A stretch of DNA of 64,000 nt from Lindgomyces ingoldianus (Eukaryota; Ascomycota; Dothideomycetes; Pleosporales; Lindgomycetaceae). The translations under genes were made by a program, and so were the position numbers. The notes under the pieces were generated by a model. That model was not told the origin of the DNA. It searched no databases and saw only the letters and a program-made list of their open reading frames with translations. Where the stretch lies: NCBI RefSeq assembly GCF_010093535.1, contig NW_022985208.1, positions 370,548 through 434,547 on the forward strand. The letters run 5' to 3'. The stretch's first letter is position 1. Each line of letters begins with the position of its first letter. Shown one piece after another: positions 45,943 to 57,796 of the stretch.

Positions 45943-47247
45943 ATGTTCGAGCTGTACCTTATCACCTTCAACTGCGCACGCAATCTTGTGGACCCGGAGT
46001 CCCTCGCACCTTCTCTTTTTGACGCGCACCTGCCCTCGTCGGCCTCTGTCCCAGACGTCGTTGCCATCTCGCTGCAAGAAGCCGCTCCAATCGCATATTC
46101 ATTCCTCGGTGGCTCCTACCTCACGCCGTATTTTGACCGCGTCTCGGCAACGGTGAAGCTGGCGGCCAAGCTCCGCAGCGATGGCACCGAGCAGCTCGAC
46201 CACGTCGCTACCCGGAGTCTGGGCATGACAGCCCTCATGATTTTTGCCAAGCCACAGTTTACGGAGAGAATACAGTGGATGCAATCGGCTGGGGCTGGCG
46301 TTGGGTTGTGGAACATGGGCAACAAAGGCGCAGTTGCGATGCGCATGGGTGTTTCGTGTGCAAGCCCTGACGATGTGCTGGGAATAACCTTCACGGCTGC
46401 TCATCTTGCACCGATGGAGGCCAATGTCGAAGCCCGGAATAGGGATTGGGAGAAAATTGTCCGCAACATGGTCTTCCTCAATAACGACACTTCCGGGTAT
46501 AGCTCAAGTGAGGAACTGCCTCTGCTCTCTTCAGTCTCGGATCCCCCTCCAGAGAACACCGGCCTCTTTGCCCCCGAGAATCACCTGTTCTTCGCTGGTG
46601 ACTTGAACTATAGGACTAGTGACAACGCGCCCGGCCCAGATGCCCACCAAACATATCCACAGCTTGCCTTGTCGGAATCATCAGAGGACCAATTCGCGCG
46701 TTTGTTGAAAAAGGATCAATTAATACGAGAAATGGACGCTAACAGGACACTCCATGGTCTGGAAGAGCTACCAATTACCTTTCCACCTACATACAAATAT
46801 ACACTGCGCAAAGTGCAACGCTTAGGTCCGCACAAACGATCGACGTCAGATCTCAATCAGAAATGGGGATGGGCAAAGCACCGTTATCCTAGCTGGTGTG
46901 ATCGAATCTTATTCCTGCCACCGCCCCCTTCAGCGCCGAGGCTTGACGGGCAGAAGTACATTGCGTTGCCAGTGCAGCCTACTTCAGATCATCGCCCGGT
47001 GGCATTGTTTATGCGTGTACACGATGCACCGCTTAAAGTGGGCATTCAAGGAGACGTCGGAGCGAGGTCTCCTTTTCCCATCAACCCCAATTGGAGGGTA
47101 AGACGAGATACTGCCCGGCGTTTAGAGATTGTCGTCGGCATTTTCTCATATCTTGCTCTGACGAAGAAGGGCAATGCAATAGTGGTTGCAGTTGGCGGGG
47201 TCGCATTCGCCTGCTGGTGGATGGCGACATGGTTGCAAAGTAGGTGA
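45943..47247 (+). CDS. Inositol polyphosphate 5-phosphatase, tail-anchored (INP54-like)
   Basis: Single exon, 434 aa. Catalytic motifs of the Mg-dependent 5-phosphatase family are in order: LITFNCARN and ISLQEA at the N-terminus, NMGNKGAVAMRM, FTAAHLAPMEANVEARN, FFAGDLNYRT, PPTYKYT, RYPSWCDRILF and TSDHRPVALFM. The C-terminus has one hydrophobic helix (IVVAVGGVAFACWWMATWL) ending four residues before the stop, so the protein is probably tail-anchored. This matches yeast Inp54, an ER tail-anchored enzyme that hydrolyses phosphatidylinositol 4,5-bisphosphate. The start ATG is about 500 bp from the divergent SDR. No missing catalytic residue was seen. Confidence 0.93.
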   Translation: MFELYLITFNCARNLVDPESLAPSLFDAHLPSSASVPDVVAISLQEAAPIAYSFLGGSYLTPYFDRVSATVKLAAKLRSDGTEQLDHVATRSLGMTALMIFAKPQFTERIQWMQSAGAGVGLWNMGNKGAVAMRMGVSCASPDDVLGITFTAAHLAPMEANVEARNRDWEKIVRNMVFLNNDTSGYSSSEELPLLSSVSDPPPENTGLFAPENHLFFAGDLNYRTSDNAPGPDAHQTYPQLALSESSEDQFARLLKKDQLIREMDANRTLHGLEELPITFPPTYKYTLRKVQRLGPHKRSTSDLNQKWGWAKHRYPSWCDRILFLPPPPSAPRLDGQKYIALPVQPTSDHRPVALFMRVHDAPLKVGIQGDVGARSPFPINPNWRVRRDTARRLEIVVGIFSYLALTKKGNAIVVAVGGVAFACWWMATWLQSR

Positions 47248-47692
47248 ATAGCGCGGAGATCATAGGCCGTGCGATGGGAGTCTTTAGAGTCAACCATCAT
47301 CTTTGATTGGCGAAGGGCATTCCGTTGATCTTTGCGCTTGAAGGTATCTCAGCTTAACATCTGGGTAGGTCGGGCTTTCACGCGACATACTGTATTTACA
47401 ATAACGACCGTAGCACAACACAGTAAGACTAGAAATAAGCCAAACGTGGAAGGCGGTCGGTCTTCAATTGTCAATTGTCAATTCCGCAAACCGTTCCCCC
47501 ATGAATTCATTCGCTGATGGCAGCCCCTGTGATTCACGCCTGAGTGTCCCCAAACTACCCCGCTACCTCACCGTGCTGTGCTGATCAGCCGCGGCTCTAG
47601 CTCCAAGGTACACCTCATCCCTCGTACTCTGGGCCCCCATTACCTCCAACCAGCTTACATGTATTTTTCTTCAATGCATTTCCCAGGAGAAA
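47248..47692. other. Intergenic, acyl-CoA synthetase promoter
   Basis: About 440 bp; a short tandem ttgtcaattgtcaattg lies near 47469-47481. No gene was seen. Confidence 0.5.
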
Positions 47693-49825
47693 ATGCTTCG
47701 TTCCTTGCTTTTCCGCTCTCCATGGTCCATTCCTTTATTACATAGCCCCCGACGCGGAATCTTGACCCAAGCGTTCAGTGCGGGACCAGCGGAGGTCAGC
47801 AGGCTTAGTTCGGAAGAGCAATTGACACGGCTGACGAGTTTGGTAGCCTCCGTTATTGGAGCAGACGGTTCCGGAGCATTTTGCGGGCATTGTAAGACAG
47901 CACGGAGACCGTGATGCGTGAGGGGTTCCCCTAATGTAGCTATCCGAAGCTCGTTGAGCTTACGACCCAACAGCGTGATTTCCCATCACCAAAGGACACG
48001 ATTGACGTACGACGCCCTCGATCGGGATTCCAACGCTTTGTCTAGAGGACTAGCGAGATTAGGGGTAAAAAAAGGGGAGAGAGTCGCAGTGTCTCTCGGG
48101 AATAGTATCGAGTATGCTACTGTATGGGATTGGGCACTCTGATGCTTGCATTTAGCTTGCTGATACTGATATTTAAGGCTACATATGCTCTATACAAGCT
48201 CGGGGCGATATTAGTACCACTCAATCCAGCATTCAACCCGCCCCAAGTCCTCTCCGCGCTCAACCACCTGTCAGCCTCCCACCTCATCATTGGAGTCGAG
48301 ACAAACCTGCCCCGAAAAGATCCCCGATCGAATATCCCTCTCTTGACCCATCTAATTCCCAATCTCGAAGGTTCAACCCTCGAATCGGAGCTTGTGCCCT
48401 CACTCCAAAGCGTCACGATCGTCAACAACTCCTCTGGAAGGATCGACACGTCAGATTATAAAAGCACGATAGACTACAAACACGTCCTAGAAGATGGTGA
48501 AACAGGCCATGCGCTCCCTGATCAGGGACTTGATGCCAACGAGATTGTGAATATCCAGTTTACCTCTGGAACGACATCGATGCCGAAAGCGGCATGCTTG
48601 TCACACAGATCCATTCTGAATAACGGGAACAGTATAGGAGATAGGATGATTCTGACACCTGAGGACGTCGTTTGTTGCCCACCACCTTTATTCCAGTAAA
48701 TACATCCCATCCGAGTTATAGAATAGATAGGACTAACATCTGCATAGCTGCTTTGGGTGTATATTAGGCTACATGGCGACAGCGACCCATGGATCCTGCA
48801 TCGTCTTTCCCGCTGAAGCCTTCGACCCGCTCGCATCCCTCCAATCCATTCGCGAATATCGCTGCACCGCTCTCTACGGCGTGCCCACTATGTTCGTCGC
48901 CGAACTCGAACTCCTCGCCAACGGTTCCGTACCCCACGATGGCTTCTCCCAACTCCGCACTGGAATCGCTGCCGGAAGTAGCGTTCCAGCAGAACTCATG
49001 CGCAAACTACATAAGGTGCTTAATCTGACGGAACTAACTATCTGCTACGGGATGACAGAAACGTCTCCTGTTTCTGCTATGACAACCACGGACGACCCGC
49101 TTGAAAAAAGGATCGACAGCGTAGGCCGTCTCCTTCCGCATGTGAAAGCAAAGGTTGTGGATCCTGCAGACTGGAGTAGAACACTTGAGGTAAACCAACG
49201 TGGAGAGCTTGCTATATCAGGGTATCTCGTAATGAAAGGGTATTGGGATGACGAGGCCCGCACACAAGAGGTACTGGTCTCGGATCAAGAAGGCGTATTA
49301 TGGATGCACACAGGTGATGAGGCGAGCATGGATAGCGGAGGATATGTGAAAATTACTGGCAGGATCAAAGATTTGATCATCAAAGGAGGTGAAAATATCC
49401 ATCCACTTGAAGTGGAAAACTGTCTTTTTGCGCACCCTGCCGTGAGCGAGGTTAGTGTTGTAGGACTGCCAGATGAAAGATATGGAGAAGTAGTGGCAGC
49501 GTTTGTTATTGCCCATGAGGGACCCAAGGGGAAAGTTACTGCGGATGAGGTAAGAGAATGGGTGAGGACAAAACTTAGTCATCACTTAGGTGTGTAGTTT
49601 CCCATTTCAGTCCTTCCCCTTCTCCGCCATGGAATAATGAATATCTTCTTTCTTCCCCCTTATATCTAATCTAATATGGGCTTCACGCAACTGACGAGAC
49701 TTCCAGTGCCGAAATACGTCTTCTGGGTGGGCAACTATCCTAAGACCGCGAGCGGGAAAATTCAGAAGTTCAAACTTCGAGAACTAGGCATGGAATTCTT
49801 GAGGGATGGTAAAGGGATTAAATGA
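47693..49825 (+). CDS. Acyl-CoA synthetase (medium-chain, ACSF2-like)
   Basis: Six exons: 47693-47794, 47847-47917, 47974-48121, 48178-48695, 48748-49589 and 49707-49825; 599 aa. The N-terminus is basic and hydrophobic, possibly mitochondrial. AMP-forming family motifs are present: P-loop-like FTSGTTSMPKAA, YGMTETSP, the hinge ITGRIKDLIIKGGENI and the catalytic lysine in YPKTASGKIQKFK. The last two motifs are separated by a 117-nt intron; without splicing the frame stops at LGV. The residues NQRGELAISGYLVMKGYW are standard. The enzyme activates fatty or related carboxylic acids with ATP and CoA. The first intron begins GTCAGC, a less common donor, but has a CTGAC branch and restores PPLLEQTVPEHF. 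Exact chain length is uncertain. Confidence 0.93.
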
Positions 49826-50054
49826 GATGAAGAATTTGTCCCTTCTCATGATGTATACATGCTCTGAAATGAATCAGACATTTCCCGAAGAATGGAAGGG
49901 AAATGTTGTGAATATTGTCTCGAACTAAATGGCACTGCGGAGCGATATACTCCAAAAACATAGATTTAGCAACACCCAGCATCTAAACGCCCCAAGTAAC
50001 CACCCCAGGAGCATAGGAGATTGTGAAGGGAGCGCCGAAAGGACTAATCCCCCC

Positions 50055-53000
50055 TTAGGAGTGAACCGGGAGCGTCCACTGCGCAAGCAACACATCCACA
50101 ATATCTTTCCCTTCACCGACATCATCCCCAAGATCGAGATTAAGATCAAGGTCATCGTCAAGGATCATCCCCTTAGCTCTTTTTCCATCCCCTTCCTCTA
50201 ATTCTTTAATTCTCGCTTCAAGCCGCTGAATCGCTGCAACGCTCTCACGTTGCTGCTCCTTCCTCCTCGCGCGAAACCGCGCACTTGCACCTGGACCACA
50301 CTTACCCGCCCTGTGTGTCCTGTGTGGTGCTGATAAATCTTCAACCGGGATTTGAACCACATCTCTAGATACTAAGGGTGTTGTTACACAATGGGGCCTC
50401 GGGGATGGAAGCTTTGTCGGTGACCAGGTCCGAACCTCCAAACCTGTGCGTGTAGATTCGGGTTTGTCAAACACGCCCGGTTGCATCTTCTGGCGCTTCC
50501 TAGCCAACTCTTTTGCATTATCTGCTGAGGGATTGGAGCTGGGTGGGCGTTTGAGCAGGGGGCTTGAGTGGCCTCTCAGTCTTCTGCGATTCCTTAGTGG
50601 AGAAGATGCGCCCAAGGGGACTTGCAAAATAATACTCGATGCAAGTCCCCTCTTCTTCGGCTTCTGTGATTCGCTTGGCTTGTATTCAACATCCGAATTA
50701 CTCCTATTTCTTGCCGAATCCTCTAATTTATGTACCCGATCTGCCCTTGCGTGGGTGAACCAATTGTTCACTTGCTTTTCTGTGAGGTTGCATTTCCTAG
50801 CCAAAGCCCTGGTTACCTCAGGGCTGGGGTACGGATGATTGAGATTAGCGCTCAGCCAAGCATGAAGGCAATGTAAAGCACTACGAGGAAGTGCCGAGTT
50901 GCCTTCTTTTGCTGGATCGAAATCTTCGAAATTGCTCGGTACATTCCTTAAGGAGGCAGCAACCGAAATACTAGGCATTGCGTTGACTGACGGGAGAGTG
51001 GGGTACATGCTACCCATTGGAGCTCTTGACGTTGGAAGGGGCCCAGGGCCTCTTGGTAGGCTTGACATCTCTAGCATGTTATCCGAGGTCGATATTAGGC
51101 ATTCAACCGCTGAGGTAACCGAGCCTCTACCGTGATAGTTATGAAAGTTCCTGTCTGTTGAAATGTCTTGTTCTCTTCCTAACTCTTCAGGCCTGTTCTC
51201 TTGGTCGTTCACTGCGGTCGCTGGTGCATGAGGAGAGTTCGTATCAGTTGGCCCTCGGGAGTATGAGATATATTGAGTAGATGCATCGACGTGATGATGT
51301 ATCTCAGCCTGCTGCATATGGTTATGGATGACGGTTGAGAAATCCTGCCACACCATTGGCGAGATATATGGTTGGATTTGAGTAGAATCCGCTTGAGTAG
51401 ATAGTCTGCCTCCATCCTTGAAAAGGGAAGAATCAGCCTCGCTCTGGTTATGTCGCTCTTCGCTGGCATCTTCAGCTGATGGGCTCTCGCGTCCTCCATT
51501 CCTTAAAATCGATTCCCCATTCGACTGCGGTGTCGTAGGCCTACCTTGTAGTTGAATGTCTATCGGACGAGAACCAAGTGTACTAGGAACACTGGGCCGG
51601 GCTCTTAGATTCCCATTACTAGTAGTCCATCTTCGCTGATCCTGGGAGACTGAAGGCAAATATACTTTCCGGGAGGCCTTTGGGGGAGGCATGAAAGCGC
51701 CGTCACGCCTACCATGGAGGTGCTCTTCTTCCGAGAACTCTCTCTCGGAGCTGTCGGATTCAAATGCCGACTGGGGAGATCGTTCGTACCTTGCACTCTG
51801 AGGAGCTGTCGGATGGCATGCAGGCGGCATGTTTCCGCTCTGCTTGTATGTTACAATCGGGGGCCCGTATTGGGAGACAGGCCTCGGGCTGTAGTTAGAA
51901 GATGTGCAAGTTTGCGTGGGTGGTCTCTGGCTGTCGTATAGTGGAAAAGTTTGAAGTGGTCCCGGTGGGAAGTAGTTGGGAGGGGTGGCATCCATCATGC
52001 CATCTTCCTCGATTGCCAAACTGCTTACACTCATCTTCCTGCTAGCCGCTCCTGCTTCCGCTCCCGTGACCCGCTGCCCCCGCAAGTCTGGCACAGAATC
52101 TCGTGAGTCTTCTCTGTGTAGTTCTATTGTGGCAGTAACTGCTAGTGGAGAAGATGCTGATATAGTATGTGAGGATGGTTCGGATCCCGAACCAGCATAA
52201 TCAATAGCTCCCGGTGCTTGATTTGTCTTATCTTGCCCTTTCGCCAAGGACAATACTCCGCTCTGCTTTTCCACAAAGCTCTCTTGGGGAGATGTAGTAT
52301 CGGGGCCATGAACCGAGACTCCCGAGCAGAACCGTGGAACACGTGAGTGGTGGAATGGATTGCACTAAATATTCCTTAGAGCCTTGCTACTAGCATCTGC
52401 GAGAAGACTTACCTTTTGTCTGCGCATTTTACAACTGTCACAAGGGCCCAATGCTCTCATCCGCGCAGCACTCCGCCTTTCCTGGTCTGTGAGGGAAGTC
52501 ATGCGAGCTCGTCCATATAAATCCCTGAGAGAGTGTGCATAAGGTTTGAGCGCACTCTCTTGAGGTCGAGACTTGTGATCTTCAGGTACCCTAGACTTGA
52601 CAACGTCGACCACGTCTATATCATCAGATGCATCTACCTCAGAATTGCCGCCCCCTTGGAGAAGTTCTAGTTTAGGCTCAGAGCTGTATGATCCAAGTAT
52701 ATCTAGCTCATGTTCGAACCGTTGGCGTTCCATTCTCCTCTTGATTATTCGATCGAATTGCTTCGGATTCACAAAAAGCGGTCGGTCCTCTACTGACCTA
52801 GCCTCAATTTCGGTTCTAAATGACCGGGGTGGTACGGCATGCTGCGAAAATTCAGTTGAGGGCGCAGGAGACGGAGAACTCTGCTTATTCAGAGGTGAAG
52901 CGCTCTCATCTGCATGCTCAGCGATTATTCTCTTCTTACCCCCACATTCTAAGTTCATGAGAGACTGCTGGTATTCGGCGAGCCACTGTCGTTGGGCCTG

Positions 53001-55340
53001 TTCCTCTGGACTGCTTGAGTTCTGGTTCCCCGAATTTCTTAGGCTCGAAGGCAATGAGGTAGGTGGTGGCGGTTCGTTTGCAAGGGGTCGAAGGTTGGAG
53101 TCCCCACCTTTGTAGTCGACGGCTCCAGTTTCATCATCAAGGGCGAATTCGAAGGTGTAGAGTATATCGTCTCCTATATTAAGGAGGGGGGACTACTAAT
53201 TAGTATAATATCTTTCCCAATATGGCCTTTGCTTACCTCGTCAATGTTGCCAAAAGGAGCCGCCGATTGCGGAATAGATTTCACCTGTTGCATTTGAGCT
53301 TGCACCACAGCCCGCGGCAACTCCCAATTATGGCTCTTATCAGGGAAGCCCAGGGTATTCATTGGGGAAGCAGGCTTCTGTGGAGTCTCTTCAACAGTTT
53401 GTGTTTCCTGGGCCATGTGTAAGCGATATTCGGGATGAGTTGGTAACTGCTTACTATGTTGGTGGAGTTTCTTCTTGGTTGTCGCTCCATTTCCTGCTCA
53501 TCAAAAGTTGCTCCAATCCTCTCTAGAAATTTAGTCGTAAGCGTTTCACCTGAACCTTGAGCTAGAGACGGAAGCGAAACTAGAGGTAGGGCTCGGGGAC
53601 GTCTGATAACGCGCTCTGTAGAAAAAGGCGGTTCTCCCTCCGCAGACTTCAAGTTTCTATGCTGATCTAGTTGCTCCAAGTGAAACAAGTTTGGTTGACT
53701 ATTCGGTACTCTCTGAGTATTGGTCGATCCCCGGAATTGCGGAGAATGTCTTGGCGTAGGATTCAACCCAGGATGACTTTGAGACATAGAAGACGATAAT
53801 ATTTGGTTATTAGGGGGTGGTGCAAATCCTGAGCTGCTCTGAGCAGCACTGCCAGCCATGATTCCGCCGAATGAGTTGCCTAGGCCATTCCCAGTCGATG
53901 GAGTAAAATCCGCAGGTTTCGATGTCATTGCGGTAAGCACTAGATGTTTCTCATGTGGAGTGGGATTCGAGGCTGGATTTACAGCCTTCTTTTCCGCTAC
54001 TGCTCCCGTGGGTGAATGAGAATCATCAGAAGATGAACTGTAGCCTGGGAGAGCATTTTCGCCGACCAATTGCGCAATATCGGGCCTAGTTGGGTCCATG
54101 TAGCTAATCAGAACAGAATCCCCTTGGCTTGGGAGTGCCCTCCGGCGTTTCTGATGGCGTTTCTGAGGGATGTGAGTGCTATTTGAAGAGTCGATTCCTG
54201 GGTGGCGATGAAGGGAAGGCGGCGGCGGTAGCTGCCGGGGATTCTGCTCCACCGTCTTTGACATTGAAGGCAGGTGGAACTGTGGTAATGGTAGCGAGGG
54301 TAAATCCACTGCACTTCCTCTTTGGAATATATCCGACTCAAATTTTCGACAGAAGCGCCGATAGATTTTGTGAACGCGGTGTTTAGGATAGCGTGAAGTC
54401 TGCTGTGCGGCCTCAAATGTTTCTTGAAGCGTCGATATCTTCTTCAACAATCTCTGTACGTGTTTGGCGCATGCTGCAAGGTCTTCAACAGTCAGATGTT
54501 CTCCATCCTCGTTCCCAACCGTGGCATCGCTATCAGAAGTCTCAGAATCTTCTATTGTGGTGGGAGTGTCCTCGAACGCTTTAGCACTTGATGGACACTT
54601 CTGACTTAAAGCAATCTGCTCATTTGATACTGGCTGGTGAGCTAGGAAGTCTATCGTAGGGGTTCGAGACGGGTGATTTGATCCTCGAAGTGTCTCGTCA
54701 TCGTCATCGAGAGTGATGTTGTTCAGTTTGCTCTCCAAAGCCTGCAAAGTCTTGAATGACTCCTGCTGCTGTTGATGAAGTTGACGAATCTTTTCTCTCT
54801 CATCTGCAAGAGCGCTATTCTCCAATTTCCTAGATCAGCTGTTAGAAGGAGGGTCAAAAAGCAATGAGACGGAACGAACCCTTTGGCTTGTGCATTTGCT
54901 AAATGAAGCACATTGAAAAGTAAATTTAGGCTTGTTTTCAAGCTTTCCAGACGTTGGCGAAGAAGCTGGACTTTCTGTTCTTTCAGCGGCCAGGCAAACT
55001 TCCCCAGAGCACTCAAGCTCCTTTTTCCATCCTTAGTTACTTTCCTTCGTTTCTCAATCACATCATGAATTTCATTGAAGACTGCTTCACATCGTTTGAT
55101 GAGGTTGTTTGCGTCCTGGATTGCCTTCTTGGAAACAACGCATCTGGAGTCTTCATTTTCAAACACAGTTCCGACGCTTTCAAGGGCATTGGCTGTAACT
55201 TGAACATCCCCCGCAATATCACCAATTTCTTGATCGGCTCGAGCTGCGGAGCTAACGAAATTGTATAGGGTCGTTGATAACTTAGCCCCCGAACCTGCTA
55301 ATTGGATAATCGAAGCGGCTAGGCCGATAACCTCCGCCAT
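50055..55340 (-). CDS. Giant STAND-type N-terminus / NF-YA-like / KN-homeodomain protein
   Basis: Five exons: 55340-54880, 54829-53455, 53407-53237, 53192-52413 and 52364-50055; about 1698 aa. Residues 1-155 form the helical fungal STAND/PigL-type N-terminal domain (MAEVIGLAASIIQLAGSGAK). A long disordered stretch follows. Near 740-770 is an NF-YA-like helix PLFVNPKQFDRIIKRRMERQ. Around 925 is a Cys cluster CDSCKMRRQKC resembling half of a Zn2Cys6 domain. Near 1405-1460 is a KN/TALE homeodomain with NNWFTHAR, then a basic segment RFRARRKEQQRESVAAIQRL followed by an acidic tail. Each junction is in frame, including a 44-nt intron ending TTAGTAG. A transcription regulator is likely. The alternative is two adjacent genes, with a start at the Met at 53416. 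Confidence 0.72.
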
Positions 55341-56110
55341 TGAGTGAGGCACTCACTTTCGGTCGGGTATGTGAAAAAGGCTGAGCAGGAACTAGAGTGG
55401 GACCAGAGGGAATAACAGTGGCTCTTACGACATACTGCAAAGGGAGTATGATACAAAGACGATAGGCTAATAGTACTGCTCTCGAGGATGAAGAAAGGCT
55501 AGTGGTTATCGCCAGGATGAGGCTGCCTGGACGGCTCAGGGCTTCGAGGCTCCAGCTTGGCCGAGGCGCAGTGCAGGGCGCCACAGAATGTGGCGCAATT
55601 CCCCTAACTCCACAGAGATAAATTGACAGCAGATGTACTCATGCAGTAGGCAGTAACAATACCCAGAATTGAATGTCCGTTACAGAGAGTGAATAACGAA
55701 GCATGACGACAAGCCTATCCCTCGAACAGCCCAGCAAGAGAAAAACCTCCGGCTTCGTCCAAAAAGTGTCACTGCTAGTACTAAACTTCTGGAGTAATGT
55801 TCCTGCGCTTTACTTTAATTAGCTAAGCTTTGTATAAGATAAAATTGTAATTAATGCTTATTTAAAAGAGAATGTAAAAGCGCCTAGGCTCTGGTTTGGA
55901 AGCAAAATAACGCCCGGCACAACTTCAGCTCACCCGCTGCTCCGTTCGCACCGCCACAGCTCAGGTGCTCACTTTCCAACTTACCTTTCCATCCCAACTC
56001 TGTTAGCCAACTCTAATTATAGAAAATCCTGTCATAGTTTTCTGTTAACTCTACACAAAACAATTGCAGGGGTAAGCTAGCAATAAAGCCTAGAACTAGG
56101 TGTAAGGCCG
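55341..56110. other. Promoter region and AT-rich border
   Basis: Upstream region of the homeodomain gene, followed by an AT-rich stretch from about 55790. No coding frame with protein character was seen. Confidence 0.45.
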
Positions 56111-56120
56111 AGATGGCGCT

Positions 56121-56375
56121 TACGTGCGACGGGTATATATACTATTCTGTACACAAGATCAACCGTTGGTTGATTATTCGCACCCTTTTGGTTGTATTGG
56201 CGCAGTGGTACAGAGCTCCGTCCTTACAAAGGGTGATGAAGCGGCCTTTACTACCGTCCTTACGCGCGGCAAGTATATTACTATTCTGTACGCAGAATTA
56301 ACTGTTAGTTGATTATTCCCACCGTTCTAGTTGTATTAGCAGAGTGGTACAGAGCCCTGTCCTTACACTAACAGA
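56121..56375. repeat. Tandem duplication of ~140 bp with tRNA A-box-like core
   Basis: Two diverged copies at about 56121-56235 and 56261-56375 share tatta/tactattctgtac, aactgttagttgattattc and agtggtacagag. Both carry a sequence like a Pol III A-box (TGGCGCAGTGG at about 56199, TAGCAGAGTGG at about 56338). A possible B-box-like gttcgagag lies near 56581. It may be a tRNA-derived SINE remnant; a complete tRNA fold is not present. Confidence 0.5.
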
Positions 56376-56890
56376 TAAATTAAAATATATATAAATAAAT
56401 ACTATTTTCTTTTAGACTTTTAGAATAAAATTACAATTTTTTATTTAGTGTGATTAAATTAGCTTAGAAGTTTTAAAAGTTCTGTCTATTTCTAAATAGG
56501 TTAAGAGTCTAACTTGTAAGATAACATTAAACTACTAATATTCACTATCTTAGTGGTACTTGGCTGCGAGTCAACTTAAGTGTTCGAGAGTTTAATTAGG
56601 CCATGTCGGCTCTAATGATGAACATTGTAGATTAATATTGTAGCACCAGAGCTCCGTGCCGCGTCCGGTGTATGGTCGTAACGCTCTTCTCTTCCTATCC
56701 CCCTTTGTTAGCTAGTGCTCTGTATTCCTAGAACCAAGGAAATCTAAAGAATGCCGCGGATTAGAGCAGGTCTGTTGACTGGTGAATATCTTCTGCTGTA
56801 GGCCTCTAGTATTTCACTAGATGTTTACAAGTTGTTAGCAGCTCTGTGCGCTTAAAACTCTGAATGCATAGTAACATACTATTTCCTATT
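56376..56890. other. AT-rich decayed sequence
   Basis: High A+T with many TA dinucleotides, especially 56380-56540. Consistent with RIP-affected repeat DNA. No gene was seen. Confidence 0.5.
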
Positions 56891-56896
56891 CCTGTG

Positions 56897-57345
56897 TCAT
56901 TCTAGGTTTCCGTTTCCATGAGCTCCTGGACAAAAATCCGAATCAGGAACCGCTTCAAGTTCGACCTTCTCTAGCAGCAGCTTCACCACCTGTTCGTGGC
57001 CTCCCGATGAAGCTGCCTGGAGTGCGTTTCCGTAGGATCCACCTTGTGCATTAACGTCGGCGCCCTCCTCCAGCAGCAGCTTCACCACCTGCTCGTGGCC
57101 TTTGATTGAAGCCGCCTAGAGTGCGTTTCTATAGGGTCCACCCTGCGCGTTAGCATCAGCGCCCTTCTTAAGCAGCAGTTTTACCACCTACTTGTGGCCT
57201 CCGATTGAAGCCGCCTGGAGTGCGTTGCCGTAATCTCCACCCTGCTCGTGGACGTCGACGCCCTTCTCTAGTAGCGCTTTACCACCTGCTCGTGGCCTCC
57301 CGATGAAGCCGCCTGGAGTGCGTTGCCGTATCTTCCACCCTGCTG
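56897..57345 (-). pseudogene. Ankyrin-repeat gene relic
   Basis: The minus strand encodes at least four ankyrin units of the type YGNALQAASSGGHEQVVKLL-LEEGADVNAQGG. Only the last, ending near 56897, stays open with a C-terminus VELEAVPDSDF. Upstream units are broken by a frameshift (after HEQVVK, near 57273) and by CAG-to-TAG stops (near 57187 and 57118). CpA-to-TpA changes of this sort are the RIP signature. Such repeats usually form the sensor part of fungal STAND proteins or stand-alone effectors. No intact N-terminal part was found in the window. It is a decayed copy of a repeat family. Confidence 0.8.
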
Positions 57346-57640
57346 AATCTGTCCTGCTGGTCCCAATTCATGTTAAAAGAGTTTGAAGGTCGCTTGGTAC
57401 TGTCCTCCTCTTCCAAGTTTCATCTAGCCACTGCCGCGCTTCTATATCTCTCGCATTCATCATTCCTCTTGCTGCGCGCCCCGATAAAGACTTGTCCCGA
57501 TGAAAGAAGATGCTTAAAGGTTATTGCGAGATCATCCCTATATCCTGTACACCTACCCCTCTTTATCGAACCAGATCTGCAGCCAAGATTAGGATTTCAT
57601 CTTCCTAATCTCAATGTGATGCGACCAAAGCCTTTACTTG

Positions 57641-57796
57641 TATTTACAATTCAACTATATCTCTCCAACGCTTGCCGCACCTTGGACAAGCGAGACTTGG
57701 GGACAAATGATGATTTAAGAATCCTATTTACAATGCAACTACATCTCTCCAACGCTTGCCGCACCTTAGACAAGGGGGACATGCGGACAAATTATG
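57641..57796 (-). repeat. 84-bp tandem duplication encoding a Cys-pair motif relic
   Basis: Copies at about 57641-57712 and 57725-57796, period 84 bp (28 codons). In the same minus-strand frame both read LS..., Cys-x-x-Cys, GKRWRD, then a stop codon at the same place (CPRCGKRWRDIVEL in one). Possibly a degenerate zinc-ribbon-like repeat from a silenced gene. Its origin is not identified. Confidence 0.5.

Noticed and set aside
56190..56240. Possible tRNA-Val gene (D-arm-like TGGCGCAGTGG and CTTACAA loop)
   Set aside because: The anticodon stem does not pair and no T-arm follows at the proper distance; kept only as an A-box-like motif.
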